A stretch of DNA of 64,000 nt. It comes from Heterobilharzia americana. Lineage: Eukaryota > Platyhelminthes > Trematoda > Strigeidida > Schistosomatidae. The position numbers and the translations under genes were made by a program. The notes under the pieces were generated by a model. The model was given only the letters and a program-made list of their open reading frames with translations. It ran no database searches and was not told the DNA's origin. This document shows positions 45,400 through 58,109 of the stretch, one piece after another. The first letter of the stretch is position 1. Each line of letters starts with the position of its first letter. Where the stretch lies: NCBI GenBank assembly GCA_944470555.2, contig OX104134.1, forward strand, positions 111,904,701 through 111,968,700, read 5' to 3'.

Positions 45400-48300
45400 C
45401 ACACAACTAATTGCTTACTTTCTGCTACTCGATACGCACCTCGCAGTAGTGAATAACAAATCAATCTATTAATCAGTATGCCTTTAAAATAAGTTACAAA
45501 TCCAAACACTTAAAGCAAACGTGTCTGTAAAGAAACTTCGAAAACCAATGAAGGTCAACATTGAACACGTAGGATAGGCTGAAGGATATATCTTTGTGAT
45601 GTAGCAAAACTGGTGCTTACCATATTATAACAGTAGGAAAAAGACAACAATAAACTTTCGATTGAATAAATAACGACATTTAAGATCATCATATAAGTAT
45701 ACCAAGTTTCAGAAGCTAATATATTCTATTTAAATGACAAAATATCTCTATATTTAACACAGTGGCTTATACGAACGTTAGACAGTGTGGATTCCTCAGC
45801 TATAAGCTATTAAAGAGTTATGAGAGATAGACGACGCCCAATACAACTTTTATTAGTTTTCCGAAAGTACATAAAAACGACCCAAGGGATGAACTCTGAC
45901 TGAGTATATCGTAACAAAAGTTTAGAATTTACAGTGCACAGAAGTGGAGTTCATAAACAATCTATTAAGAATTGAAACGATTTGTTTCCCCATACAAATT
46001 CAAAACAAGCCATAAAGGTTATCAAAGAGGGATTTATGGGATAGATGAATTTCAGTAGGACCTGCCAGCTTTCTACTCTACATACATGATTTTATATTCT
46101 GTTATGCAATGAAGGAATACATACATATATATTACAGATTAAGACATTGAATGAGATATGGCAACATGAAATGTGAATAATTTAACTGGGCCAACTAGAG
46201 TTATGAATGTGGTGGAGGGGTAACAAATTGATAATGAGTACAACGACCAGGGATGGATTGCTTCATTTTGAACAGAATAGGTAGTAAGTAAGTAAGTGTT
46301 GATATACAACCCCAACGTGTTTAGAAAATTAAAACGAGATCAGTTTCTAAATGTTTGAATCAAAAATCCCATGAAGCTCCATTATAAAAGATTTCTTGGA
46401 ATACCGATACGACATTGCATAACAAGATATAAAATCATGTATGTAGAATAGAAAGCTGTCGAGTCCTACTTAGTTCTATGAACTCAATAAATCCTGCTTT
46501 AATAAAGTTTGTTTCTTGTTTTAAATATAGAAAGAATTACGTCAGCCAAAAAGAGCACATCCATGATACACGGTTAAATAATTTTACTTTTACGTAAAAG
46601 TTTCGTCTTCTACTGAACATTTCTGTGTCTAAAATTAATGATAGATATCTGAATATCAGTTCTAACAAAAAGTGCCTTAATTTAAGTAGACAGTTCCTTT
46701 TTTTATATCTCAAGTTAAAATTCTACTGTTTACCGAATACATTGATAGCATCCTTAATATGGGCACTCATTTATTCTGTTTGTTAACGGTACACTAGATT
46801 TAAAGTCATTTATAAATAGTAGAATTAAGTATTAACTCTACGCAATTTTTATGTTATTTGTGATCAGACTTTAATGCGACTGAAGTAAACATATGCTTCA
46901 GTTGGTGAACTGTGGGTCATTGAGAGGAAAGATGACATTTCTCAGAAAAAACCTGGTAGTGATTACAACCACCAGCGAACTGTATGAATTCTGTCCGTCT
47001 ACAGACAAAATATTAGCATCTCAAAACTCCTGGATCAATGGTACGCAGTGGAAACACTGATTTAGTATTTATGAGGTAAGGTGTAGAATAATGAAAATGT
47101 AAACCTTCATCAACAATGATGACTTGAATATGTTGCACGTGTCAGTGCCACGCACTCCGGAGCATGATGTCATCAGAAATAGGATAAGTTTGTAAGAAAG
47201 TGAAGGATATTTAGGCCAAGATGTAGTACAAACAAATGAATTTAGCGAATACCAGTCTCAGAAATGCAAAATGCATAAGCTTTTTGGCTGGGAACGTTAG
47301 AAGTTAGTCTACGGAGAAGCTTGGGAACACAACAGAAATAAACTAGGATGAGGCAGATGCATTCACTCTACATTGCCTTTACAATTTAGGATGTTTTAAC
47401 AAAAATTTAATAATTTATTCCTTCTGTTTCCATCCACTTCCTGTACTTAAGTATCTTTGCTTCACTGTTCCTTTCCTTTTTGTTTGCTGTCGTGAAGTTC
47501 AGTAACTTGAAGTGACGCCCCAATTATCCTGCCGATTGATGCTGCCTTATAAATGTTGCTAAACGTCTTCTTCTTCAAAGGTATTAACTCTTGCAAACCA
47601 ACAAGCTTTCATCGACTATCCCCGCTTACAAATCGAATTAAAGCTAGCTGAGCTACCAGACAAAAAGTCTGATCAGATTCCAGATTCACTTCACTTAAAT
47701 ACATGAACAATGATGCATCAGACTGCCCTCTAAAACATATTTTATTATTCTAATAGAAACATGAACACAAATAAACAAAAGTCTACGTAATAAAGACAAC
47801 AAGTATACACACACCAACCATAAAAAACTTAACTTGAACAGGATTCTGTTTTGACTGACAGTGTCCAGTTTCCTCCTTCGTGTCTGCTGACTATAAAAAA
47901 GTGAGTATTTACGAAGTAAGACATTAAGAAATACCATCATAAATTATTACTACGATTTTGCTTAGTAGAACAGAAAAATGAACCACACAGGAGATGAACA
48001 TCACTAAAAATGAAGTATCACTGATGAAAGCATAGAAATGAACTGCTTGCATTTGAGCCAATAACTTTCGGTAAAGCTTAATCAATAAAATTAGCCGCTA
48101 AAAACAAACAATACTGTCTACTGTTAACCAGATTTGAAAAAAAATCTGTTAGAAGCTTTGTTTAACGTTATTCACGGGTCTGACGCAGACTAAAATATCA
48201 CAAAAAAGAGTTGAATTCATTCACCAGAAAATTAATAATTGCTTCGAATAAATAACAATCAGTAATGAGATTATTGGTCATTTATGGGTGATTCCAGACA

Positions 48301-48424
48301 GAGATCATTGCACTAATTAGTAATGAATGCGTGACTAGTCATTAGAAAGAATTACGTAAAAGGTTGCAACGTATATATGTGAATATGAAGAAATATTATA
48401 ATTCTGAAATGGCGGGGAATATTT
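45400..48424. other. intron part without recognisable elements
   Basis: AT-rich; the frame at 47695-47940 has no domain. Confidence 0.4.
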
Positions 48425-48690
48425 GTAGCTCAGGTGGATGGTCTTGGTTGTGGTGTGTTCTTTGAGCTGTGTATTGCAATCGTGGAACTTTCATCGTCTT
48501 TCTAGGCGACATCATCAGAACTAACTTCAATATGAAGTGAGCTGTCAATATTTCTGCTTGAGTGATTCAGTAGCTTGCCCTGACGAGCTGGTCTGTGATT
48601 GGTTGTTCCCTTTGATATTCATAGTGTTGTGATGCCTCAGTTTGTATAAAACATTGTAATTGATCTGAACATTTTAACGTGTCATTCCCA
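48425..48690 (-). mobile_element. Penelope-like element 3' tail, inverted copy
   Basis: On the minus strand the segment reads AACCAATCACAGACCAGCTC, CAGGGCAAGCTACTGAATCA, TTGACAGCTCACTTCAT and GAAAGACGATGAAAG. The same blocks lie in the same order at 49260-49385 on the plus strand. The two copies thus face away from a TA repeat between them. Confidence 0.6.
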
Positions 48691-48928
48691 CACCATTTTT
48701 ACAATATGACTATTTCTCCAATTGCGGACGAGGTCATTTTTCATGTGTATACTTATTCACGTGTTTTGCATTGATTCATTGTTATTATATTATATATTAT
48801 ATTCTCGGAGTAATACACTCTCCCATCTGCCAGCTTCGGTCTTCTCTCTATTCGTCCCGGGATCGCAGTCAGTGACTCTTGCGTACCAAGTTAGCTGTCA
48901 GCTAAGCGCGCGTATTATATTCGTTTCG

Positions 48929-48929
<1 letters not shown>

Positions 48930-48995
<66 letters not shown>
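48930..48995. repeat. (TA)n microsatellite
   Basis: About 33 perfect TA units between the two opposed Penelope-like tails. Confidence 0.95.
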
Positions 48996-48996
<1 letters not shown>

Positions 48997-49030
48997 CCAT
49001 TAGCCTTCGAAACCAGAACACATAGTCACC

Positions 49031-49400
49031 CACATGCATGAATTCGATTTTGACAAGGTAGACATCGTGGACCGAAGAAACAAAGAAAGTCAAAGAATTC
49101 TTAGAAGCTTGGCATTCAGGTCAGTCAGCAATCAACAGATGTATTGACATAACCCCAATCGATAAACCAATCAGAAAAATAATGGACAAGAGAAAGGTTA
49201 GAGGTCAAGTCGAGGGACAGCCAACAAGAAAATCTATGCAGACAATGACAACAATCAAAGGAAACAATCAATCACAAACCAGTTCATTAAGGCAAGCTAC
49301 TGAGTCACTCAGAGAGAGATAGTGACAGCTCCATTCATTTTGAAGTTAGTGCTGATGATGTCACTTGGAAAGACGATGAAAGCTCAAAGATTAAACAACC
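49031..49400 (+). pseudogene. Penelope-like element: end of GIY-YIG endonuclease plus 3' tail
   Basis: The plus strand reads MHEFDFDKVDIVDR, then after a one-base shift KKVKEFLEAWHSGQSAINRC and IDITPIDKPIRKIM. This is the C-terminal part of the GIY-YIG endonuclease domain that follows the reverse transcriptase in Penelope-like elements (typical order: DF..V.I.D, (K/R).F.EAWHS, INRHIDI.P.Y). The RT is missing; the coding remnant starts about 35 bases after a long TA run. From about 49230 it passes into the non-coding 3' tail that also occurs at 29.94 and, inverted, 48.43 kb. Confidence 0.7.
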
Positions 49401-51085
49401 CAGCTTAGAGAATACAAACAACCAAGATATTATAATTCACATAACAGAACGACCAATAGAACATTTCAGTCCCACCAAAAACCACTATCGATGACGATGC
49501 ACCTGTACGATCATTTTCACAGACTGTCAATCAATTTGTTATTCAGTAATATTTATATCTGTATGCTGTTTTTTTATAACTCTGAAATAAAGAAGGAGAA
49601 AAGCCGGTATTCAAAATGGATATAAACAAAGATAAAATTGTCGTTGTTCAAGATTCAGTTGGTTTTCTAACCACCAGAAGGCAGAAAACGCTTCTGTACT
49701 TTCTTTTTCGGACAGCGTACAAAAAGTAGCTTTTGAAGTTGGGCTGAACTACCACTTAATAGGTCAGACATTGGGAACGGTAGGAAATCAGAGGACAGTG
49801 AACAGCTTTGTTGACTTAACTTGTATTTTCTCATCATTTTCCAAAAAGTAAAGTGTCTGATGCTAACTTTCTACTTTTAGCAAGTCGTAGTTAAACACTT
49901 ATATTGAATTTGGTGACTAACGTTGAGGAGCATAAATCAATTCAGAGGGAAATATTTTAACTTAGTTCCATTCCTCTGTTTCTACCCAGTAAACGTCTCA
50001 GCTGTTTATTCGAACAATCTGCAAATGACTTTGTTATTACAGCTTACATTAGATATCCTGTGTTGAACGCATTGTGTAGGTGCATATGTGTTATACTCAT
50101 AATGTGGTCCACAACGTACATCTGAGAAACATACACCATCCAGACTGTCTGTATATAAGGTGAGATGAATATTAACATCTCAAAATGAACAGAACTGTAC
50201 ATCATATCTATCTATAAACTCTCTGAACGATAGTCTATACAAACGTTTTTTTTAAAAAAACATTGAGCAAATTGAATATTAACTGTAGGCTCCGTTTATC
50301 GGAACAGATGCACAACTTAGCACTCTCTTTTGGTTGACCTCGCAGAGTTTCAGTGATATCATTCAATGTACCCATAAGAAGTTGATAACATAAAAAGTGC
50401 AAATTCTGTGCCACATTTTGTCTAAAACTCTCATGAAATGAGAAAAATAAATAAACAAGTTACAGAAAACGAAGTCACCGACAATTAATAAGATTTAGAA
50501 GAATAAAGTGTAAAGCATATTTTACAGTATTCAAACTTCTCTTTTCAATCTGATTTGTAATAAAAATGGAAACACAATTTTTTCATCAAGTTATTCTACT
50601 ATATTCCTCGACTACTAATTAACCAGGCAAATATTTGCTTCGCAAATATTACTTCAAAAACTGACATTCGTTTTTCAGCATAGCTCATTACTGGGCTTGT
50701 ATATCCTACCAACTAATTTCAGGTTTAAGACGTAGAGCTAGTACTTTTGTCACTGACCTGTTGTCATATCTGTGAAAGTCTTCACATCTTCAAAGATCCC
50801 AATGTGTCAACCAAATCCACGTCAAGATAAATAGTGTATACTCAGTTTCATATTTGCGAACTTTATAGTAGTAGATATTATTTGCTTTCTTAAGACTCAA
50901 AGTATTCAGTGATAAATACCATAGGAACCAAGAATGAAATTTTTGCACTGTTTAAACTTTTCATCTATAGATGTGTATATCACACAGCTGGTTGCTATTT
51001 TAACCAACACTGGAACTAATTATAATGCTCTGTACCTATTATTATGTTGAGTTTTCACTCCGGTTTTTATCATAGCTTTAGGTTC
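49401..51085. other. intron part without recognisable elements
   Basis: AT-rich sequence, no domain or repeat assigned. Confidence 0.4.
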
Positions 51086-51089
51086 CATA

Positions 51090-51860
51090 CTGGTCTTCAG
51101 ACCTAAGGACGTCCCAGCGCAACCTGGCGGATCGGTCTTCTGGACAAGCAGGAAACATCTGAACAACTCATTCACATGAAAACGAACACTCCTGCCAAAG
51201 CATTATGTTAACACCCTCTCAAATTGATCAGCGTTATCCCGCAACCATCGCACCTGTCAGTCTTCAACGAATCCACATTTACCGTGTAACCGGTTCGTTG
51301 ACCTTACTCAACTCCTTGTAGGCAGACGTGCATGGGACACATCTCACTGAAGTCTCAACAGCTTTGCAGACTCAATGAAACTCACCTTCTCCTTGCCACG
51401 AGGAGGCCTCACCCACGATTCCATAAAGCCGACAGATTAGCAGCGGTGGCTAGATAAACAGGAAAGACTGTGATTAACAAAACGGGAATCCTTCAGAAAG
51501 TGAACTACACTCAGATTCTTGCGATTACTTCAACAACAGTGATTATAGGAATTAGGAAGCTGGGTCCACCTAACCTTTTGGTTGCACTGCTCCAGCAGAT
51601 TGGGGGGGGGATCTTGACGACCATCCATGCTTCGGTGACACGCGCCACTGACCTTGCGCACATTGATCTCGTCGGCCGCAGTTTTCACTAAGTCAACTTG
51701 ACGATGTATCTGTTGACATCCAGTAGGGCAACGAGGATCCTGATTGTTGTACGCAACTAGGCTCGACCCATAACATACGATCCATATAAGATCCCTGGTT
51801 TTCTACTTGACAGTAACGCAAACCTAACATCGCCGAACCACACAGTGTAGAGCTCACACA
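51090..51860. repeat. GC-richer island, probably an unidentified transposon
   Basis: Composition changes sharply from the AT-rich flanks to balanced bases for about 770 bases. Minus-strand readings (for example GFMESWVRPPRGKEKVSFIE and KCGFVED, QVRWLRDNADQFERV) look like broken protein code, but no family was recognised. A run of nine G is at 51602-51610. Confidence 0.35.
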
Positions 51861-52239
51861 GGTCTGTGCCCTGACACAAAACTATGGAGTAAATTTATCT
51901 TCCTAGAGAGTCACAGCTACCCTTGCTGAAATGCCATTGATTAGGCTATTCAATTATAGCAGCCATTTCTTTATAGATTGTTCAGCTACTACCCTCGTTC
52001 ATTCAGTGAACGTATTTCATCACTTACAACTGATACATGAACAGTATGTGCGGATTTTTCAATTTCATCTTAGAGGAAATCACAATACCATTAGTGAAAG
52101 TTATTTGTTTGAAGATTGTGGATACTTCTTATCGATATAATAACTGAAGTGGTATTTTAAAATAATTTTAGCTTTGATTCTGCTGTCAGCATAAAAAAAA
52201 CATCATCTTTTTTAGACCATAGGTACTTTAAAAGCCATT

Positions 52240-52240
<1 letters not shown>
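51861..52240. other. intron part without recognisable elements
   Basis: One 69-residue frame (51931-52140) without a domain. Confidence 0.35.

Positions 52241-52242
<2 letters not shown>

Positions 52243-52295
<53 letters not shown>
52243..52295. repeat. (TA)n microsatellite
   Basis: About 26 TA units. Confidence 0.95.
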
Positions 52296-52298
<3 letters not shown>

Positions 52299-52299
52299 C

Positions 52300-54984
52300 A
52301 AATGGTGTCAACCACGTGTTCTACACTTTGAGCTTGTTAAGTAAACACTTCTACATACCGACAGATATTTTCGGACTTATCAAGGAATTGAATTCTTTGT
52401 TTCTTCATTCATGTACCCTTCCAGCCATACTGCATGGTCTTAATCTAGAAAGTATCTACAGATTGTTCTTGAGATAGGAATCAATGGTTAGAGAATCTTG
52501 ATGACATGGCTCAAAATGGACCACAGTGAGGAAGATGTATGTTCTCTTCGATATCTTTCTAAAGTTAGAACATTTTCACAGGCTTTCACTTATTTCTTAT
52601 CTAGTCCAATGCAATTTTGGGTACTTTAATATAACTCTTTTTCTATCCACTCGTTTGTTGCATGATCCTAAGAATTTTGGAAACTTGAACTGATGCACTT
52701 CTGTATGAGGTGCTGTGTAGATCTGCTTGTCTACCGCAGTGTCAACAGATGATGATATAGGTCATATAGAAATAGCACCAGATGTACCATCTCATATACT
52801 TGTTTAAAAGAAAGGAATTTATTCGGTAAATACGTAAAGCTTTATATTGAGGGATCAACCACTAAACAGAGTCAGTCAGCTTCTTTTCTTCAAATTCTTA
52901 CAATGTGACCGATAAGCAAAGTGTCTCAAGGTTAAATATAATCTGTTTGCTGTTTTAGAGTAACAGAAAATCAACAGTAAGCTCTGAATAATCTGATGCT
53001 CACCAGTGAACCACAAATAGTGAGAAGCTGTGACCTATGGGACCATTCAGTTGGAAATGAAGCGTATGCCAATCGAAGGCCTTTGGGGATAGTCGGGCTA
53101 TATCGGAAATATACAGAGGTAGTAAAATGTGGATCGTTGAACTCCGATCCAGTTGTTGAATGGTTAACGCATTCATCCGACAAGCGTGAGAATAAGGGCT
53201 CTCATACAAGTGTTGCAGTCTATCATTGGCCAATAAAATTGCTATTTGGTGCACACAAAAATATAACTTTTTCCCAGAAAGTCTTTCCTGATGGTATACC
53301 GTGGGATAATTCAAGTGAAGAGCTAGTCAGTTTTCTCTCGATTCGATAACGTGACTATAAGCTGCCACAGGAGGATGCAATGAACTCCATCAACACAAAC
53401 AGCAAACCTTCTACATCTAAAGGCAGGCACTGTGAATATCGACACGTAGATATACCCTAAATTTATGTTATTGTTACACTTTCTAAAACCTATCTCATGA
53501 CAACCAACAATACTCTCCGGAAATGAATTCCAATCTGCTTACCACCGCTGAATGTGCGATTTACAGTGTAATAAGTGTCGCCTCATCTATAGTTTTTGCT
53601 AACTTCCTTAAAAGTAACAGTTACGTTATGGTGAGATTCATCAAATGAGCTAGGTGTCCACTGGACATGATTCCGACGAAAGCAGTGATCATTCGACAGA
53701 CTAAAAATGTCCATCTTTCTCGCTGGACTGTGATTCCTTGCCATAACAAAAGCAAGGTGGTGTTGGGGAAATGAAATTTGGAAGGGTATTGTATCTTTAC
53801 TAGGATAAGTGTTTCTTTCCAACTCACAGAAAACGAAAAGAAATATTTTAGGCCGTCTACTTTAGGCATTCATAACTCCTTAAGGGATAGTCTATTCAGT
53901 TAGAATCCTTCTAGTGATGTATGTGAGTGAACATACTCATCAAATACATTGAATAAAAAGACAAAAATACAAACAGATCAGCGTAAAAGTTGGCACAAAA
54001 CAGGATGTGTTCAACTTGCTTCACTTTACAGCAGTGGTGAAGTAACTGAAACAGAGTTAACTTAGTGCAGAAAAAAGTGTGTAACAGGAAAGAAAGGAAA
54101 TAAATGAAGTTCCCTTCATTCAATTCAATTCAGTTTTCCAAAAAAGGACGAGGAAGGGGTACATATCCGTAGTTGTTATCAACTGTGAGCCATATCACAA
54201 TGAGTCTGTAATCATTGATGCCTATCACTGCAAGCACCCCAGTCAGGTAACGTACATATCCCTACATGACTCAAACTCATAAGTGAATGTTACCTTTTCT
54301 CGGTGGATTTTCAAAGCAATAGATACGTAGCTGCAATCAAGTGTCAGACTGTAAGTGTTATTGCTTTTTAGGTGATACCATGAGTTATCAGTGACAATGA
54401 TTATGCGAACTCAACCTCAGTTGTCATGAAGACACAACTAGTGGTGTTTGTTGAAACAATTCATGCCTTGATCACTGTAGAATCGCTTGCGAAAATCATG
54501 GATGAATCATTTGGGAATGTTATTTATACCCAACAGGGTGCCGACAAGTACAAATATGCTATTGATGAGTGCTGTCAATCCCTAACTATCGCTCTTTAGT
54601 TACATTTTACCTACATGGTTAACAGACTGAGTGCGACAGAGTCTGAAAGACAGACGGATCAACATAGGACCTCGAACAGAATTACATGAATTCAAGTTGT
54701 CACAACTTCACAGTAAAAACAAAGAACAGTTTGGAAGGAAACGATTCATAACAAGGTAGATAAAAGTGTATCAGAGTTACGACAATAAATGAATGAAGGC
54801 AAATAAAAAGGTTCAAAACTTCAAAGGTGATGTGCGACCAACATTCTCCACCAGGTGATTTATGTGGTCTCGAAACTCCTCATCAGACATCCTACATGAA
54901 CTAAAATCGACATTCGAAAACTTCATAGAGTCGTGCCACATCTTGATCTGACTACTCTTAGACTTTTCCTAACCCGATCCTACT
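52300..54984. other. intron part without recognisable elements
   Basis: A 117-residue plus-strand frame (52996-53349) is overlapped by equally long minus-strand frames and shows no domain, so it was not called a gene. Confidence 0.4.
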
Positions 54985-57260
54985 TCAGTTATTTATTATT
55001 ATTTCTTTCTTTCACTTGGGTTCTTAATGGAACAAACGGCTTCAGTAGCACATCTCCACTGCACTCTGTCCTCTGCAATCTTTTGAACCTGGCTCCACAA
55101 CAGCCCACAAGCTCTCACTTCTTCCTCGCACGATCTCCTCCATGTCACCCTCAGCTGGGACACCCAACTCGTCGTTTCCCATCTGCGTTCCACTCAACGA
55201 CCTGGCCTGACGCGTGATGTCCCCAGCCGGCCTTCTCAGTATATGCCCGATCCAATCCATCTCCACTTGTTAGGTGATAGGTTCTTGGTTGGTTCGTTAC
55301 CAGAGTTCCTTGTTGCTGATTCTTTCTGGCCATCTGAACTTCAGTAACGAGCCAGCTTTGGCAGTTCTTGATGAATGTCTGTAATTTGTTGCAAATCCCT
55401 TTCGTAATGCACCAAGTCTCTGAGCCATACAGAAGCACTGATTTGATGCTGGTGTTGAAAATCCAGACCTTGTTCCACATGCTGAGTGCAGAAGATCTCC
55501 ACACTGGTTTCAGCTTAATGAACGCCTGTATTGCTTTTCCGATCCTGGCTGGCTTTCACGTCCTCGTCTGTGCCACCGCCGCCTGTAGTTGAAACGGTGC
55601 TGCCTAGACAGGTGAAAGAGGCTAATTCCTTTCAGTTTCTCCCGTTGATGGTGATTGGGGCTTGTTGTTGCTGTTGTTCGTGGTGGTGTTGGTTGGGTAT
55701 CTTCGTCACCTCTGTCTTCTCTACGTTCACTGAAGTCCCATCTTCCCTCGCTGCCCTACATCTTCTGTCAACTTGTTAGTTTTCGCCTGTACATCTTCAA
55801 GTTTGTGTGACAGTAGACATAAGTCATCATCGGCGAAATCCGAATCTCCTAGGTTCTTTCCCCGGTCCAGCCAGCGTATCCCCTCTTCTCCCACCTCACT
55901 GTTTGTTGCATGATCCAGTCCACTACAATCAGGAATATCATGGGTGATAGTAGACAGCCTTCTTCTACTCCTGTCTTCACTTCAAAAGCATCACTGAGCT
56001 TCCCATTGTGAATTACTCGGCATGTGGCGTCTTCATATAGTTGCTGAATCAGATTGATAAAGGTTTGTGGTATTCCGTAGTGTTGAAGCAACTGCCTGCC
56101 AAATTACTTCTCGGTCGACGCTGTCAAAAACCTTTTCAAAGTCGATGAAGTTGAGGTAGAGCGTTGACTGCCACTCTATACTCTGTTCTATGATGATGCG
56201 AAGCTTTGCAATTTGGTCTGCACATGATTTGTACTTCCTGAAGGCAGCCAGCCTGTTCGGGTGGTAATTTTGAATCCAGTGCATCCTTCAGTCTCTCCAG
56301 GATTATGTGGGGTGGACAGGAGTATGGTTCCGCCCGAGTTCTTGCAGAGACTTAGGCCGCCTTTCTTCAGGAGTTTGACAAGGTAGCCCTTCTCCCAATC
56401 ACTTGACAGGTACCTTTGCTTCTTGCCTTCCAAACCTTCTGCAATAGTGATGTGAGCATGTCCGCTGTTGTCTCTGCGTCTGCTCTCAGTGCTCCTGGTG
56501 GGATTCCATCTCGTCCTGCTGCCTTCCCTCATTTCAGTAGCTTTATGGCGTTCAGGACTCTGACTTCTGTTGGAGGATTTGTGTTCACTTATAGTTTTGT
56601 GGCTGTAGGTGGTATTTCTGGATGAAGTGCAGGTGGTGGTGGTGGTGATAGATCCAAGAGCTTCTTGAAGTGGTCGGCCCATTGTTTCCTTTGTTTTTCT
56701 TCTTGAGTAATTCAATTTCGTTTATCATCTTTTATTGATTTCATCTGTGTTGATCTCTTCCCTCCCAGATAGTAACCTGGTTATTTCATACAATGTTGTC
56801 AGGTCTCTTTCTCGCCTACCTGCAGCCTGTTCTGCTTCACTTGCCAGTGTGTCGTAGAAGTGTTTTTTGTCTTTGCGCGCATTCTTCTTCATTTCTTTGT
56901 CTAGTGTTTTATACGTCGCACTCAGTTCCTCTTCTCGCTGTTCATCCTTGCACTGGTTTATCTTCTGCTTCATCATCTTCCTCTCCCTGCTCTATCAGTT
57001 CCATGTGTCCGTCGAGATCCACTTCTTATCTTCTTTCTTCTTCATTCCTAATATGTTTATGCAGGTTTCTGTCTACATAGCTTTCAAAGAGTTCCAGTGC
57101 TCATCAACACAGGTTTCTTCAGGGATGTTCCTCGATATCTCTCATTTTGTCTTGATGGCTGACGTGAAGATGTCCTTTGTAGTTTCGTCCTTCAGTTCAG
57201 TTTCTGTTGTGAGTGTTGAACTTGAACTGTGGTCTATCCACAACTTCGTTGAAGGCTTTC
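54985..57260 (-). mobile_element. SR2-like RTE retrotransposon, 5'-truncated and broken
   Basis: The minus strand carries the C-terminal two thirds of an RTE ORF2. It ends with KIAEDRVQWRCATEAVCSIK and NPSERKK-stop at 54999, followed by a short TAATAATAAATAACTG tail that fits the short untranslated end of RTE elements. The 5' limit is about 57260, next to the hammerhead repeats. Several frameshifts and stops are present. Orientation is the same as the host transporter gene. Confidence 0.85.
54999..56976 (-). pseudogene. RTE (SR2-like) reverse transcriptase, broken
   Basis: In order on the minus strand: MMKQKINQCKDEQREEELSA and the linker down to GREEINTDEINKR. A region with EGSRTRWNPTRSTESRRR (out of frame) leads to RLAAFRKYKSCADQIAKLRI and IEQSIEWQSTLYLNFIDFEK, then VFDSVDRE (box A, FDSVDR), YGIPQTFINLIQQLYEDATC, SDAFEVKTGVEEGCLLSPMI (box B) and FLIVVDWIMQQTV. 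The FADD segment near 55.8 kb is damaged. After it comes VWIFNTSIKSVLLYGSETWC, then MEMDWIGHILRRPAGDITRQ and the C-terminal KIAEDRVQWR. The sequence order is that of SR2 and other RTE-clade elements. At least five frame changes make it inactive. Confidence 0.85.
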
Positions 57261-57299
57261 AACTTGCCGGTGTGTTATGGTACACATTATTCATTATCT

Positions 57300-57520
57300 A
57301 TATTACCTTATTGGAGAGTAGATATCTTTCTCATCACAAGGGGACAAGTACTGAATTAAATGAAGCACATATCTTCGGCCTCTATTATGTTGCACGTATT
57401 ATACCTTCCCGAGTTCGAGTCCTAGTGGGGACAATGCGCTCAGTGGGAGGCAGGTACATCCAGACAATGAGTCTCAAATAGGACGAAACGCTCGTCCTGG
57501 ATTCCACTGCTAGCCACTGT
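57300..57520 (+). ncRNA. Sm-alpha-type unit with hammerhead, unit 1
   Basis: A pol III box-B-like GAGTTCGAGTCC (57412-57423) precedes a hammerhead layout: CAGGTACATCCAG (57451-57463), GTCTCAAATAGGAC (stem II), GAAA (57485-57488), CGCTCGTC, CTGGATTCCACTGC. It matches schistosome Sm-alpha closely except for the first catalytic block, which reads ACAATGAG where CTGATGAG is needed. Stems are sound, but the core is broken, so it should not cleave. Confidence 0.8.
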
Positions 57521-57539
57521 TCATGAATATTATCTTTGG

Positions 57540-57860
57540 TTTTATTGCGAGAAACTGTTTTAAATAAGAATAAAATTTGAATGTAAAATGATATTCAGAC
57601 CTCTGCATAAGGACCTAATATACTAAGATGAACTGCTCAATTCGGTCTTGAAAATCAACAGTTAGATAAATTAGGCTCAAGTAACAACTTGAACCTTTTG
57701 AACTTAAAGCGATTATTGTAACTACATATAGTGAATGATTTCCTACTTTTGGAAATGTTAGCTGTTGGACTCCAGTTGGAAAACCAGCACGAATGTAGGT
57801 ACATCCAGCTAAGGGGTCCTAAAATAGATGCAACAACCATCCTGGTTTCCACAGCTAGAT
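57540..57860 (+). ncRNA. Sm-alpha-type unit with degraded hammerhead, unit 2
   Basis: TAGGTACATCCAG at 57796-57808 lies 345 bases after the same block in unit 1. It is followed by CTAAGGGG (core lost), CCTAAAATAG, GCAA in place of GAAA, and CCTGGTTTCCACAGCTAG. It is a second, more decayed tandem copy of the satellite-like hammerhead repeat. Confidence 0.7.
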
Positions 57861-58038
57861 ATTCTTTTTAGAAGAGCAAAATTTATGTATCCAATGAATC
57901 AATAATAGTTTAGAAAAGTGGGACAAAGAGAAATTTGGATTTGTAATTTGGGGTATATAGAACAGAAAATAAAAAGATAACGTAGATTGATACCAGAGAA
58001 TAAGGTTAAAACATGTTGCATTGTGGCTATCGTAATTG

Positions 58039-58101
<63 letters not shown>
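58039..58101. repeat. (ATA)n microsatellite
   Basis: About 20 units of a three-base AT repeat. Confidence 0.95.
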
Positions 58102-58109
58102 GTAATCAT

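Noticed and set aside
48902..49093. Open frames with poly-(Ile-Tyr) stretches
   Set aside because: They are translations of the (TA)n microsatellite.
48480..49400. Hammerhead-like CTGATGATGTC plus GATGAAAG in the Penelope-like tails
   Set aside because: Penelope-like elements can carry hammerheads, but here stem II would not start at the core (GUC/GAC is offset by extra bases on both sides) and no stem I or III could be drawn.
52996..53349. 117-residue open frame, with equally long frames on the opposite strand
   Set aside because: No domain, no splice context and several overlapping frames of similar length; not supported as a gene.
56867..57481. 204-residue open frame on the plus strand
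   Set aside because: It is mostly the antisense of the RTE linker and RT region; the minus strand has the homologous code.
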